Below, piece after piece: positions 25,063-33,862 of a stretch of DNA of 34,114 nucleotides; the first letter of the stretch is position 1; every line of letters begins with the position of its first letter. Where the stretch lies: positions 1 through 34,114 of the forward strand of contig JAKAEJ010000020.1 in the NCBI GenBank assembly GCA_021818335.1, in the 5' to 3' direction. The position numbers and the translations under genes are program-made. The DNA is from Pseudomonadota bacterium (lineage in GTDB: Bacteria; Pseudomonadota; Gammaproteobacteria; Xanthomonadales; Rhodanobacteraceae). Below the pieces are notes generated by a model. It was not told the origin of the DNA and did no database searches. It saw only the letters and a list, made by a program, of their open reading frames with translations.

Positions 25063-27455
25063 GCAGGCGCTCCGCTGGCGGGCAGGTCTGTTGGGCTCCG
25101 CCCCGCGAACTGCTTAAGCGCACCGACGAGGGCGTTCCATGCCCGGTCGACCAGACTGATCTGCGTTTCCGTCACCAGGCGAATTTGTCCACGCACCATG
25201 TCGCGTGCGAGCCTCACTAGCGTCCGCTCCTCGGCGCGTTGGCCGCGCTGATTGACGAAAAGACATCGGCCCGTCGTGGGTGAGAACCAAGCCAACTTGC
25301 GGCGTACAGTGTCCCCCTGCTGGTTGCGTTGGAATTCAAACCAACTTCCAAAGGGGATGCTCTTGAGTCGTTCCAGCATTCGCTGCTCGTCGGGGCTCAG
25401 CGGTGCCTCGACGCGTTGGCCAGATCCACTTGCACCCTCTTCGCCAAGGCGCTGACGTTGCTTGAGCTTGAGGGCCAGTTCCGTCTGCGAGACGGGCTCC
25501 CCACTGAAATCGACGACTGGCTGATCAAGAACCTTGCGTGCAATTGCCTCCGCATCAGGCGTATGCAGCCCGACCTGCTGAAGTCCATGCTGGACGTCGG
25601 TCTGTAATCTTCCGGTGTCATCGTCGGGATTGCGCTTGAGCAGTGCGTCCACGGTGGCGATGCGTTCGCGGAATGCATCGCTGTCTTCGCCGTGACGGAG
25701 GATGGCCAAGGCCAGCGCATCGACCCACGCTTGCTCAAGAAGAGTCCGGACCAGAGTGGATGGCCTTGTTCCGACAAGTCGCTGGGCGATGATCTCCTCG
25801 GCGCGCGCACGCGCAGCCTCCAGTCGGTCCCGGCCCTGGGCGGCTTCGACGTGGCGCCGTTCAGCCATTTCGGCGCGGCGCGCTAGCGTCTGCATATGAC
25901 GCTCGAGATCCTCGAGCAAATGAATGTAGAGCCGAGAATCGCCGCCGTAGTCGTGCAGTAGACGTTCCGCGACCGTCTGCATTTTCTGCACGAGTGACGG
26001 ATCTGCTTCGCCGTCGCTGCTGTCGACCCAGTACGCGGCTGTCTCGGTGACCGTGCTCAGGAGTCTGCGCGCTGGGTGGTTACGCTCCGAAAAGAACGTA
26101 GGGTCGTCCAGTGCCGTCCGCAGAAGTGGGATTTGCAGCTTGCCGAGGAATCGCTGTGCCGCACCGCCCATGCGGACTTCGCGCTGGAGGTTGTCGAACA
26201 GCATCGAAACCAGATCAACCGTATCTCGCTGGACGGGCGCAAGTTGAGGTGTCTTGCCTTCGCTGCTGAATCTTCTGAGCTGGCCTTGGATGTCTTGGCG
26301 GAGGCGCTTCGAGCTGCCTCCTGACTTCCCATCACCAAGCTGAGGCGCGCGCGCCTGCAAGGATTGCAACGCCGACTGAAGTTGTTGCGGCGTGGCTTCG
26401 GGGCCGCTACCGGGCATGACCTCGCTTTCACCCACCATTCGACGGCGTTGAGCGAGCAGTTCCCTCAGCGTATCGAAAAGTGGCAAGGCGTCGCTGCTGT
26501 CGCCCGCGTCGGCCAAGCCGTGTTGACCGACCGCTCCGCCGTTTCCGCCGTGTCCAGACAGGCCGCCTTGGCTTCCGGCGTAGATTGCTGCTTCCGCGAC
26601 GCCGGACATGACGGCGTTTCCACTTGGTGATCCACCCCAGTCGCGCATGCTCCCCGTACGCGCAGTTGATTGCGAGCCTGTTTGCGAGCCACTATCGGTT
26701 GAAGCGCCACGCGCAGGCTCCCCAGCCGATTCGCTGGGGCCTCGGCGATGCCGGTAGACAATGAGATTCGGAAGGATTCGACGGGCAGCTAGGACTCGGT
26801 TGACGTCGGCATAAAAGGCAGCGGCGTCACTCATGGCGCGCTTCTCGAAAAGGCGCCAGGCGAGTACCCGATGGGCGGTTGGAAGATCCAGGTCGGCGAT
26901 GGCGCCACGCAGTGCCATCAGGACCCGTTGCGGGCCACCCGGCAGACGATCCGCGTCGAATAGTGGAAGCGCTGCCAGCACGGCAATGCGATGGCACAGT
27001 TCATAAAGTTGTTCGCTGGCACGAACCTCGGCGCGGCTGGCAACCTCGCGTAGGGCGAGATCCTCCTCGAATACATGCTCCTGCATGAGCTCGAGCTTGG
27101 ACATTGCGGCATCTTGCGGCGTGGAGCGGGGCTCGCTGTCGAAGGCGACCAAATCGGCCTCGATGGCGGCTGCGAAGCGAGGTCCAATATCGGGTCGACC
27201 ACGCTTGACTTCCCGGAGGCTCGCGTACGCGAGCTCCTGATCGGCATTGCTGCGCGCTTGCTCCGCGAGCTTGAACAGTTGTTGTTCGAGGTCATTCAGC
27301 GTGTCGCGAAGCGCTGTCTCGAACCGCGCAGTGAGCACCTTGCAGAGTTCATCAAGCACGCCGCGAACGCGCGGAGGCAAATCCGCGCGCTCTGCAATTC
27401 GCGCTACGCCTCCTCGCTTGCGCGGCTGCCGGCGCCGGTCCACGGGCAACGCCAT
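25059..27455 (-). CDS. DUF1631 family protein
   Basis: This 798-residue cytoplasmic-looking protein has no signal peptide or clear membrane segment. The N-terminal half is helical and charged, with the LCKVLTARFETALRDTLNDLE and AELEYASLREVKRGR-type pattern of DUF1631. Residues about 250-330 form a Gly/Ser/Thr/Gln-rich low-complexity linker. The C-terminal third ends in FGSWFEFQRNQQGDTVRRKLAWFSPTTGRCLFVNQRG, which resembles a small beta-rich module seen at the end of this family and recalls PilZ-type sheets. The family has no established biochemical function as far as I know. Coupling to a downstream PilZ gene suggests a c-di-GMP-related role. The start is the ATG at 27455. Confidence 0.85.
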   Translation of the reverse strand: MALPVDRRRQPRKRGGVARIAERADLPPRVRGVLDELCKVLTARFETALRDTLNDLEQQLFKLAEQARSNADQELAYASLREVKRGRPDIGPRFAAAIEADLVAFDSEPRSTPQDAAMSKLELMQEHVFEEDLALREVASRAEVRASEQLYELCHRIAVLAALPLFDADRLPGGPQRVLMALRGAIADLDLPTAHRVLAWRLFEKRAMSDAAAFYADVNRVLAARRILPNLIVYRHRRGPSESAGEPARGASTDSGSQTGSQSTARTGSMRDWGGSPSGNAVMSGVAEAAIYAGSQGGLSGHGGNGGAVGQHGLADAGDSSDALPLFDTLRELLAQRRRMVGESEVMPGSGPEATPQQLQSALQSLQARAPQLGDGKSGGSSKRLRQDIQGQLRRFSSEGKTPQLAPVQRDTVDLVSMLFDNLQREVRMGGAAQRFLGKLQIPLLRTALDDPTFFSERNHPARRLLSTVTETAAYWVDSSDGEADPSLVQKMQTVAERLLHDYGGDSRLYIHLLEDLERHMQTLARRAEMAERRHVEAAQGRDRLEAARARAEEIIAQRLVGTRPSTLVRTLLEQAWVDALALAILRHGEDSDAFRERIATVDALLKRNPDDDTGRLQTDVQHGLQQVGLHTPDAEAIARKVLDQPVVDFSGEPVSQTELALKLKQRQRLGEEGASGSGQRVEAPLSPDEQRMLERLKSIPFGSWFEFQRNQQGDTVRRKLAWFSPTTGRCLFVNQRGQRAEERTLVRLARDMVRGQIRLVTETQISLVDRAWNALVGALKQFAGRSPTDLPASGAPA

Positions 27456-27482
27456 CCAGTTTCCCCTACGGTCGATCGCGCC

Positions 27483-27488
27483 TTTATA
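27483..27488 (-). promoter_or_regulatory. Possible -10 element for the DUF1631-PilZ genes
   Basis: TATAAA on the minus strand (plus 27483-27488) would start transcription near 27476, about 20 bases before the DUF1631 ATG. The best upstream hexamer, TTGGCT, is at a long 20-base spacing, so confidence is low. Confidence 0.3.
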
Positions 27489-27599
27489 GCGCGTGTGAGG
27501 CCTCGCAGCCAGCCAACCCGGCGTGAATGGGTTTGGACGCGGGACCCCGCCCTAGCCCTATTCGTCGCACGCGCGCTCTTTTGGTCAAGCGATTGTCTA

Positions 27600-28910
27600 T
27601 CAGGGTGACCAACTGAGGGTTACCCACCCTGTATGATCTTGCGCGGCATAACCGTAAGCCAGGCTGTAGGGTCGGTCGAATAGATTCTCGATGAATAAGC
27701 GCAGGGCTGGATTGCGGTCCAACCGCCAATCCAAGTGCGCGTTGAGCAGCGCATAGCCTCCCAGCGTTGCGCCACCATAATCGGTTGCGTTGCCGTCAGC
27801 GAACAGATCGATGCCCCCTCTGATGCCACGGACGAGTCGGCGATCCAGACCGATATCGCCCCTGCGCAGTGGGGCGGCGCAGCAGGCGTTCACCAGTCAA
27901 GGCGTTCCGGGCGTCGTCACAATCACCCATGACATGAGTGATCCATGGCCCATCGTTCCATGAAGCAGTCAGTTCCAGTCCGTCCATTGACGCGCGGTCG
28001 ATGTTGATTGCCTGGTAATTGGTGCCAGCAAACGTGATCAAATTGCTGACGCGGGTACGGTACCCAGCCAATTTGACCTGTACGTCTTGGAAAGGCTGGA
28101 CCAACACGTCGATTTCGCTGCTGTGCGAGCGTTCGGGGCGCAGGTCGGGGTTGCCTGCGTAGTACCCGAAGTACCTGGGCGAGAATTGCTCTTCGAGGCT
28201 CGGGCTTCGGACTCCTTGTCCGAAGCTTGCCTCGATACGCATCCGGCTGTTGACTTGATAGCCGGTGGCGGCTGACCCTGTGGTGGCATCGCCAAACACG
28301 CTGTTGTGGTCGTTTCGCGCCGCAAGTTGCCAGTCCTTTGCGCCCTGATGCACATATCATCCTGCATAGATGCCGAGGTTGTCCCGGGATTGCGCGCAAG
28401 CGTCGACGTTACTAGCTGGGTCGCGACCGACACCGCGCCCGTGCATCCAGTCCAGTCCGACCAGAACGTCTTGTCCGCGTTTAAAGGACTAACCTAGTTG
28501 ATAGCTGGCTTGGTCCCTGCGGCTTAGCATCAAGCTTTGGTAAGCGGCTGTGCCGGGGTCCTCTCGATCGATGCCGACCTCTACATGCTGACGTAGATGG
28601 TCTGAGAGCGCGCCGATCAGACGAACACCGAAAGTTTGTTCGATGACACGCGACGTACCCGGTTGAAGTTGACGAGTGCGTCCGAGCGCAACAGGCTTCC
28701 CGACAACGCCTGCTTGTCGAACCGCCACGTAAATCGAGCGGAAGGGTTCTGGTTCCTGTAGCCATCAGGTTGCGAGTTGTACGCATGATTTTGCGGACTG
28801 GTCGCCGGGTAGCCGAGCAAATGTCTCGCACTGATGAGCATGCTGGCACCGCATCGCGCACTCCAATGCCCGACTCCGACGCTTGCTGCATAGTCACGTA
28901 TCGGCAATGG
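27600..28910 (-). pseudogene. btuB: Decayed TonB-dependent cobalamin receptor (BtuB-like)
   Basis: Pieces of one outer-membrane receptor can be read in order on the minus strand in changing frames. The first (about 28907-28650) has NHAYNSQPDGYRNQN and SLLRSDALVNFNR, early barrel strands. The next (about 28670-28490) has TFGVRL and RDQASYQLG, ending in a stop. Then come LVGLDWMHGRG and DNLGIYAG with an in-frame TGA at 28357-28359, YFGYYAGNPDLRPE and SFGQGVRSPSLEEQF (to about 27900), and lastly LFIENLFDRPYSLAYGY and GWVTLSWSP (27893-27600). The signal peptide, TonB box and plug domain (about 170 residues) are missing. The lesions are far too many for sequencing error. BtuB identity rests on sequence pattern plus the upstream cobalamin riboswitch. 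Confidence 0.88.
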
Positions 28911-29049
28911 TTCATGATTTTCATCCCGCTTGCTAATCCGCGGAGCAGGCGTGGCATGGAACGAGGCGCGCGGACTGGCACGGTGCGTCGGCCGCCGCCC
29001 GCCGCGACGCCTGATGCACGCCGAGCGTGGATGAAGTCCGCGCGGCGCG

Positions 29050-29230
29050 TCGAGGCCGGTCTCCGGGCTTGCAGATTGCGGGGCTTCCGCAGCGCTGGTC
29101 GCCTTCCCGCGCCTTGGCGCAGTGGCACATCGACCAACGTGGATCTGCTTACCGTTGCGGGGGCAGCGCCGGATTTCAACCGGCTTCCCGTTTCACCCCG
29201 CGCGCGGTCATTGCGCGCGGGACACCTCGA
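29050..29230 (-). ncRNA. Cobalamin riboswitch (adenosylcobalamin-type aptamer)
   Basis: Read on the minus strand, this 181-base element has the conserved parts in order: GGTGAAACGGGAA, the CCGGTTGAAATCCGG stem, the invariant GCTGCCCCCGCAACGGTA (plus 29150-29167), CCACTG, GGGAAGGC, and the B12 box AGCCCGGAGACCGGCC (plus 29054-29069). The ends close a P1 helix, TCGAGG (29225-29230) with CCTCGA (29050-29055). All core segments look intact. Such elements switch off receptor or biosynthesis genes when cobalamin is plentiful. The only gene downstream is the ruined btuB. A small hairpin at 29017-29029 could be part of the expression platform. Confidence 0.95.
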
Positions 29231-29238
29231 ACGGGGGC

Positions 29239-29267
29239 AGTCTAAGTGAACATGGGTCAATTGTCAG
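29239..29267 (-). promoter_or_regulatory. Promoter of the cobalamin riboswitch transcript
   Basis: On the minus strand CTGACA (plus 29262-29267; 5 of 6 consensus matches) and TAGACT (plus 29239-29244; 4 of 6) are 17 bases apart. The predicted start, near 29232, falls just upstream of the P1 helix of the riboswitch, as expected for a transcript beginning with the aptamer. Confidence 0.6.
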
Positions 29268-29334
29268 GCTCATGAGCTAGCGAGCGTCCAGGCGACCCTT
29301 GTCAACCGAGGGCACAGGACCCCGGATTGCGCGG

Positions 29335-30519
29335 TCACGTCATGAAGTGGAGCAGCAGGTCGTTGAGATAGCGCGCGCCAAGTGGCGTGACTTGCAGCAA
29401 GCCGGATTTGGCACCGCGCATGAGACCTGCAGCGCGCGCTTGTGCCAAAGGCCGTTCGATGCTGGACAGGGGCAATCCGGTGCGTTCGGTGAAGAGGGTC
29501 GCCGGCACGCCATGGGTCAGTCGCAATGCGTTGAGCATGAACTCGAACGGAATATCGGCCGGTGCCACTTGGCGATGGCTTTCCACGCGGGCGGCGCTTT
29601 GCGCACTAGCAAGGTACAGGGAGGGGTTTCGTCGCTTCGCTCGTCGTTCAATGTGTGTGTTGGCCAACGTCAATTTGCTGTGTGCGCCGGCGCCAATGCC
29701 CAGATAGTCCCCGAAGGTCCAGTATGCGAGGTTGTGCCGAGCCTGTCTGTCTTGCAACGCATGTGCCGAGACTTCGTAGTGGATGTAGCCGGCTTGAATC
29801 AGCCGGGACAGGCACACTTCCTGCATTTCCCAGGCGGAATCGCTGTCCGGAAGCGATGAAGGCGGCGAGCGTGCGAAAGGTGTGCCAGGTTCAAGTGTCA
29901 ACTGGTACAGGGAAATGTGTTCGGGCTTCAACGCGAGTGCTGATTCCACGTCAGCCAAGGCGCCATCGAGATTCTGTCCCGGCAACGCATACATCAGATC
30001 GATGTTGATGTTGCGGAAGCCTGCAGTTCGCGCTTCGGCAAATGCTTCCCGGGTCTCGCCGCTTCGGTGAATGCGGCCCAGATCCGTCAGCCTCGCATCG
30101 TCGAATGACTGTGCGCCGATCGAAATTCGATTGATCCCGGCATCGCGGAATTCTGAAAATCGACCATGCTCGATGGTGCCGGGATTGGCTTCGAGGCTGA
30201 TTTCCGCGCCAGCGGCGATCGGCAGGCGATCGCGAACGCCTTTCAGGATTCTCGCGATCTGGTCCGCGGGGAAAAGGCTAGGCGTGCCTCCCCCGAAGAA
30301 GACCGTTTCAATGGTTCGGCCTGCCAGTCCATCCGCGAAGTCTCGCAAGTCGCCGTCAAGATCCGCGAGCAAGGCATCCACGTATGCCGAGAAGGGCGGT
30401 TGCGCGGTGGGTGCGTGGCTGTTGAAATCGCAGTAGGGACATTTGCGCACGCACCATGGAAGGTGCACGTAGAGCCCCAGCGGGATCCTTTGGTTCACGG
30501 TGCGTTGTTTTGAAGCCAT
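29335..30519 (-). CDS. hemW: HemW, radical-SAM haem chaperone
   Basis: HemW binds haem and delivers it to membrane enzymes, and is related to but distinct from coproporphyrinogen dehydrogenase HemN. The 394-residue protein has the radical-SAM cluster motif CxxxCxxC as CVRKCPYC near residue 22, followed by DFNSH. GGGTPSLF and EANPGT are SAM-binding motifs, and NRISIGAQSF also fits. The HemW-type C-terminal domain is present. The ATG at 30519 gives MASKQRTVNQRIPLGLYVHLPWC and overlaps the 3' end of rdgB by 25 bases; the open frame continues upstream to 30741 but only as the shadow of rdgB. It is last in the rph-VOC-rdgB-hemW operon. Confidence 0.94.
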   Translation of the reverse strand: MASKQRTVNQRIPLGLYVHLPWCVRKCPYCDFNSHAPTAQPPFSAYVDALLADLDGDLRDFADGLAGRTIETVFFGGGTPSLFPADQIARILKGVRDRLPIAAGAEISLEANPGTIEHGRFSEFRDAGINRISIGAQSFDDARLTDLGRIHRSGETREAFAEARTAGFRNINIDLMYALPGQNLDGALADVESALALKPEHISLYQLTLEPGTPFARSPPSSLPDSDSAWEMQEVCLSRLIQAGYIHYEVSAHALQDRQARHNLAYWTFGDYLGIGAGAHSKLTLANTHIERRAKRRNPSLYLASAQSAARVESHRQVAPADIPFEFMLNALRLTHGVPATLFTERTGLPLSSIERPLAQARAAGLMRGAKSGLLQVTPLGARYLNDLLLHFMT

Positions 30520-31094
30520 CGCGCGTGTAGCACCGCCAGCGCGCGCGCTCTGTGGCTCACCATGTTCTTGACTGCGGTGTCCAATTCCGCGGCTGTGCAG
30601 CCGCGGACAGCGTCGAAGAAGACGGGGTCGTACCCGAACCCACCGGAGCCACGAGGTGACGCGACGATGCTGCCGCTCCATCGGCCTTCGGCCAAGATGG
30701 GTAACGGGTCCTCGGGGTGGCGAATCAACGCCAGCACGCAAATGAAGTGCGCGCCGCGACCGGGGTCGGTAACGTCGCGCATCGCATCGAGCAGGCGAGC
30801 AATATTGGCGGCATCATCGCCGTGGCCCCCCGCGTAGCGAGCGGAATGGATGCCCGGCGCGCCACCCAGCGAGTCCACGCAAAGTCCCGAGTCGTCAGCG
30901 AGCGCTGGCAAGCCGGTGGCGCGCGCCGCGTGTCGCGCCTTCAGCAAGGCATTTTCGACGAAGCTGGCACCCGTTTCCTCGATGGCGGTGACGCCGAGGT
31001 CCGATTGCATGACGAGTTCGATACCGACATTGGCAAGCAATGCCGAGAACTCGGCCTTCTTGCCATGATTGCCCGAAGCCAAGACGACTTTCAC
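30495..31094 (-). CDS. rdgB: RdgB/HAM1 non-canonical purine NTP pyrophosphatase
   Basis: This enzyme hydrolyses dITP, XTP and related faulty nucleotides to monophosphates, keeping them out of DNA and RNA. The 199-residue protein has SGNHGKKAE near the start, ADDSGLCVD, the GGFGYDPVF motif and the C-terminal SHRARA, all typical. The start is GTG at 31094, overlapping the stop of the VOC gene in GTGA. The same gene order with rph and hemW is common in proteobacteria. Confidence 0.96.
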   Translation of the reverse strand: MKVVLASGNHGKKAEFSALLANVGIELVMQSDLGVTAIEETGASFVENALLKARHAARATGLPALADDSGLCVDSLGGAPGIHSARYAGGHGDDAANIARLLDAMRDVTDPGRGAHFICVLALIRHPEDPLPILAEGRWSGSIVASPRGSGGFGYDPVFFDAVRGCTAAELDTAVKNMVSHRARALAVLHARWLQNNAP

Positions 31095-31495
31095 GGAAGT
31101 GCCGCCGACGAGGGTTGAATCAGGTCCCAGGCATTCCCGTAAAAATCCTCGAAGACGGCGACCTTGCCATACGTTTCCTGGCGCGGTACCTCTCGGAACC
31201 GCACGCCCCTGGCGCTCAGCGCGTGATAGTCGCGGTCGAAATCGTCCGTATGGAGGAACAAGCCAACGCGCCCGCCCGTCTGGTCGCCAATCCGCGCACG
31301 CTGGGCATCCGTGCTGGCCCGAGCCAACAAGATGGAAGTCCCTGTTGATCCGGGTGGCGCGACCCTGACCCAGCGCTTGCCAGGCCCATGCGGAGTGTCC
31401 TCCAGCAACTCGAACCCCATGACGCCCGTGTAGTAGGCGACGGCCGAATCGTAGTCATCAACGAGCAGGGCGATGGCGGCCAGGTTCTGGGTCAT
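31091..31495 (-). CDS. VOC-family (glyoxalase/bleomycin-resistance fold) protein
   Basis: This 134-residue protein is a single vicinal-oxygen-chelate domain, with two beta-alpha-beta-beta-beta modules: [19 protein letters not shown] at the start and [15 protein letters not shown] with [16 protein letters not shown] in the second. In most relatives the last motif ends in a glutamate metal ligand (N-x-x-E-L); here it is aspartate (NAWDLIQ), so metal binding is uncertain. The substrate is unknown. It overlaps rph upstream (ATGA) and rdgB downstream (GTGA), so it is firmly part of the operon, where it is an uncommon member. Confidence 0.88.
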   Translation of the reverse strand: MTQNLAAIALLVDDYDSAVAYYTGVMGFELLEDTPHGPGKRWVRVAPPGSTGTSILLARASTDAQRARIGDQTGGRVGLFLHTDDFDRDYHALSARGVRFREVPRQETYGKVAVFEDFYGNAWDLIQPSSAALP

Positions 31496-32229
31496 GGCAA
31501 GGATTGCGCCAGGGCTGCCCGTTGGGCCGAAATTAACTCGGCGATGCCCCCACTGGCCAAGCTGAGCATCGAGTCAAGTTCTTCCCGACGGAAGGCATGG
31601 CCCTCGGCCGTCCCCTGAATCTCGATGATGCCGCCTGCATCGTTCATCACTACGTTCATGTCTGTGTCGCAGGCACTGTCTTCGGCATAATCGAGATCCA
31701 GCACGGGGGCACCTCTCCATAGCCCTACGGAGATCGCAGCGACTGCCCCATGGATCGGGTTGCGCTTGATCGTCCCGCGCCTAAGGAGCGTCCCGATGGC
31801 ATCGCAAAGAGCTACATATGCGCCTGTGATTGCAGCGCAACGCGTACCCCCATCGGCCTGCAGTACGTCGCAGTCCAGCGTGATGACGCGTTCGCCCAAG
31901 GCAGCGCGGTCGACGCAGGAGCGTAAGCTGCGGCCAATCAGGCGCTGGATCTCTTGTGTCCGCCCGCCTTGATGGCCGCGCGTGGCTTCGCGCTGAGTGC
32001 GCTCGTGCGTCGCTCGCGGCAGCATGCCGTACTCGGCAGTCACCCATCCTTCGCCTTTGCCACGCAGCCATGCTGGGATTCGGTCCTCTACGCTGGCGGT
32101 ACATAGAACACGGGTTCCGCCCATGGTCATCAGGACCGCGCCTTCTGCGTGGCGGGTAAAGCCGCGATCAATGCGCAGCTCGCGCAGGGCGGCAGCGGCG
32201 CGGCCGCTCGGTCGGGCAAAATTGGTCAT
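31492..32229 (-). CDS. rph: Ribonuclease PH
   Basis: RNase PH trims tRNA 3' ends by phosphorolysis. The 245-residue protein begins [19 protein letters not shown] and contains the conserved [40 protein letters not shown] (with the metal-binding aspartates) and [18 protein letters not shown]. Length and motifs are normal, with no sign of the frameshift known from E. coli K-12. The ATG at 32229 gives the canonical [10 protein letters not shown] start; the frame is open 12 codons further upstream. It is first in the operon and divergent from yicC with 65 bases between starts. Confidence 0.96.
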   Translation of the reverse strand: MTNFARPSGRAAAALRELRIDRGFTRHAEGAVLMTMGGTRVLCTASVEDRIPAWLRGKGEGWVTAEYGMLPRATHERTQREATRGHQGGRTQEIQRLIGRSLRSCVDRAALGERVITLDCDVLQADGGTRCAAITGAYVALCDAIGTLLRRGTIKRNPIHGAVAAISVGLWRGAPVLDLDYAEDSACDTDMNVVMNDAGGIIEIQGTAEGHAFRREELDSMLSLASGGIAELISAQRAALAQSLP

Positions 32230-32294
32230 GGGGACTTGGGGCCGGAAGGCTCGACAGCTTACCATTACGGACTACCAACGCCGCCGGAACTCAT

Positions 32295-33155
32295 ATGATC
32301 CGTAGCATGACGGCCTATGCTCAGGTCGAGGGCGACACCCCGCTGGGCCGGGTTGCGATCGAGGTGCGAAGCATCAACCATCGCTACCTCGAGGTGGCGC
32401 AGCGCTTGCCCGATGAATTGCGGATGCTGGAGTCTGCGCTGCGTGAGCGGATCGCGCAGCGCGTGGCGCGCGGCAAACTCGACGTAGTCGTTCGCTTGCG
32501 TGCCGTCGCTCGTGGGCCCGAACTGCGTCTCAATGAGGTGTATCTCAAGCAGCTTTCCGAACTCTCCCTCCATCTCTCTGCGCGCTTTCCTGAACTCGTC
32601 GTCGACTTCACGGATTTGTTGCGCATGCCCGGTGTGGTCGAGGCGGCCGAGGTCGAGCCGGCTGCGTTGTCGGAGGCCGTGCAAGGTCTCCTCGACCAAG
32701 CCATCGATAACCTGATCGAGGCGCGCGAGCGAGAAGGCTCCCGGTTGGCGAATGCGATCGTCGAGAGACTGGATGCGATGGCCGCGCAGGTCGCAGGCGT
32801 GCGTGTGGCCATGCCGGAACTTCGCAGTCTGCAGCGTGGACGCGTCGATGGATTGCTTGCGGAATTGCGTGACGTGGCGGATGCGCAGCGCATTGAAAAG
32901 GAGTTGGTGGCTCAATTGCTTCGCATGGACGTTGATGAGGAACTGGATCGCCTTGATGCCCATCTTCTCGAGGCGCGACGGGTCCTTGCTCTGGATGAGC
33001 CGATAGGCAGGAGGTTCGATTTCCTCCTTCAGGAATTCAATCGCGAAGCCAATACGCTTGGAAGCAAATCGACCGACCCGCGCACGAGCAACGCCAGCAT
33101 TGAGTTGAAGGTACTCATCGAGCAGGTGCGCGAGCAGGTGCAGAACATTGAATAA
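32295..33155 (+). CDS. yicC: YicC family endoribonuclease-like protein
   Basis: This 286-residue cytoplasmic protein begins MIRSMTAYAQVEG and ends with the signature REANTLGSKSTDP and IELKVLIEQVREQVQNIE, nearly identical to E. coli YicC. YicC proteins have been reported as endoribonucleases acting on small RNAs such as RyhB in E. coli; the family role elsewhere is less clear. It is divergent from rph and precedes gmk by 42 bases, the usual neighbourhood. Confidence 0.95.
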   Translation: MIRSMTAYAQVEGDTPLGRVAIEVRSINHRYLEVAQRLPDELRMLESALRERIAQRVARGKLDVVVRLRAVARGPELRLNEVYLKQLSELSLHLSARFPELVVDFTDLLRMPGVVEAAEVEPAALSEAVQGLLDQAIDNLIEAREREGSRLANAIVERLDAMAAQVAGVRVAMPELRSLQRGRVDGLLAELRDVADAQRIEKELVAQLLRMDVDEELDRLDAHLLEARRVLALDEPIGRRFDFLLQEFNREANTLGSKSTDPRTSNASIELKVLIEQVREQVQNIE

Positions 33156-33197
33156 ATGTGCCGACCAGCTGCTGACTTGCACATTCGGACCGTTGCC

Positions 33198-33815
33198 ATG
33201 AGCGGCGTGCTGCTGATTGTCGCTGCGCCTTCCGGCGCAGGAAAATCCACTCTGGTCAATGCGCTGCTCGCGGCCGAGGTGGACCTGCAGTTGTCCATTT
33301 CCTACACGACGCGACCGCCGCGTCCCGGTGAGAGCGAGGGCGAGCACTACCACTTCATCGACCGCGCGGCCTTTGATCGCATGGTTAGGCAAGGGGCGTT
33401 CCTTGAGCACGCCGACGTGTTCGGCCATGGCTATGGCACCGCGCGCGCGCCGATCGACCAGGCGCTTGCAGCTGGCCGAGACGTCATTCTCGAGATCGAT
33501 TGGCAAGGCGCGCGCCAAGTTCGGGAGCACATGCCCGAATCGGCGAGCGTATTCATCTTGCCGCCTTCGCGTGCCGAGCTCGAACGCCGTCTGCGCGCGC
33601 GCGGGACCGACAACGACACGGCGATCGCGAAACGGCTTGCCGGTTCACGCGAGGAAATCACCCATGCCGTGGAGTTCGACTATCTGTTGGTCAACGATGT
33701 CTTCGACGAGGCGCTGGCCGACCTGCGGGCCATCCTGCGAGCGGAGCGACGGCATGGATCGCGGGCGCGGCGGCATTGCGCCGTGATACTCGATGATCTG
33801 CTGAAGTCACGGTGA
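33198..33815 (+). CDS. gmk: Guanylate kinase
   Basis: Gmk phosphorylates GMP to GDP with ATP, an essential step of guanine nucleotide synthesis. The 205-residue protein has the P-loop APSGAGKST at about 9-17, the GMP-binding SYTTRPPRPGESEGEHYHF, GHGYGTARAPID, and the DWQGARQVR motif. The ATG at 33198 gives MSGVLLIVAAPSG; the frame is open upstream to the yicC stop but lacks family similarity there. In many gammaproteobacteria rpoZ and spoT follow; here an ABC ATPase gene does. Confidence 0.96.
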   Translation: MSGVLLIVAAPSGAGKSTLVNALLAAEVDLQLSISYTTRPPRPGESEGEHYHFIDRAAFDRMVRQGAFLEHADVFGHGYGTARAPIDQALAAGRDVILEIDWQGARQVREHMPESASVFILPPSRAELERRLRARGTDNDTAIAKRLAGSREEITHAVEFDYLLVNDVFDEALADLRAILRAERRHGSRARRHCAVILDDLLKSR

Positions 33816-33862
33816 ACCCGGTGGCTCGCCACCGAGGTTGCCATCAGCTACCTTGAGCGCTT

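Noticed and set aside
27600-28910. Fragments of the receptor as separate small genes
   Set aside because: They join in order into one TonB-dependent receptor when frames are switched, and none has its own ribosome site or complete domain.
28770-29249. 159-codon plus-strand frame across the riboswitch
   Set aside because: It is antisense to a structured RNA with all cobalamin aptamer motifs; composition is Arg-rich and not protein-like.
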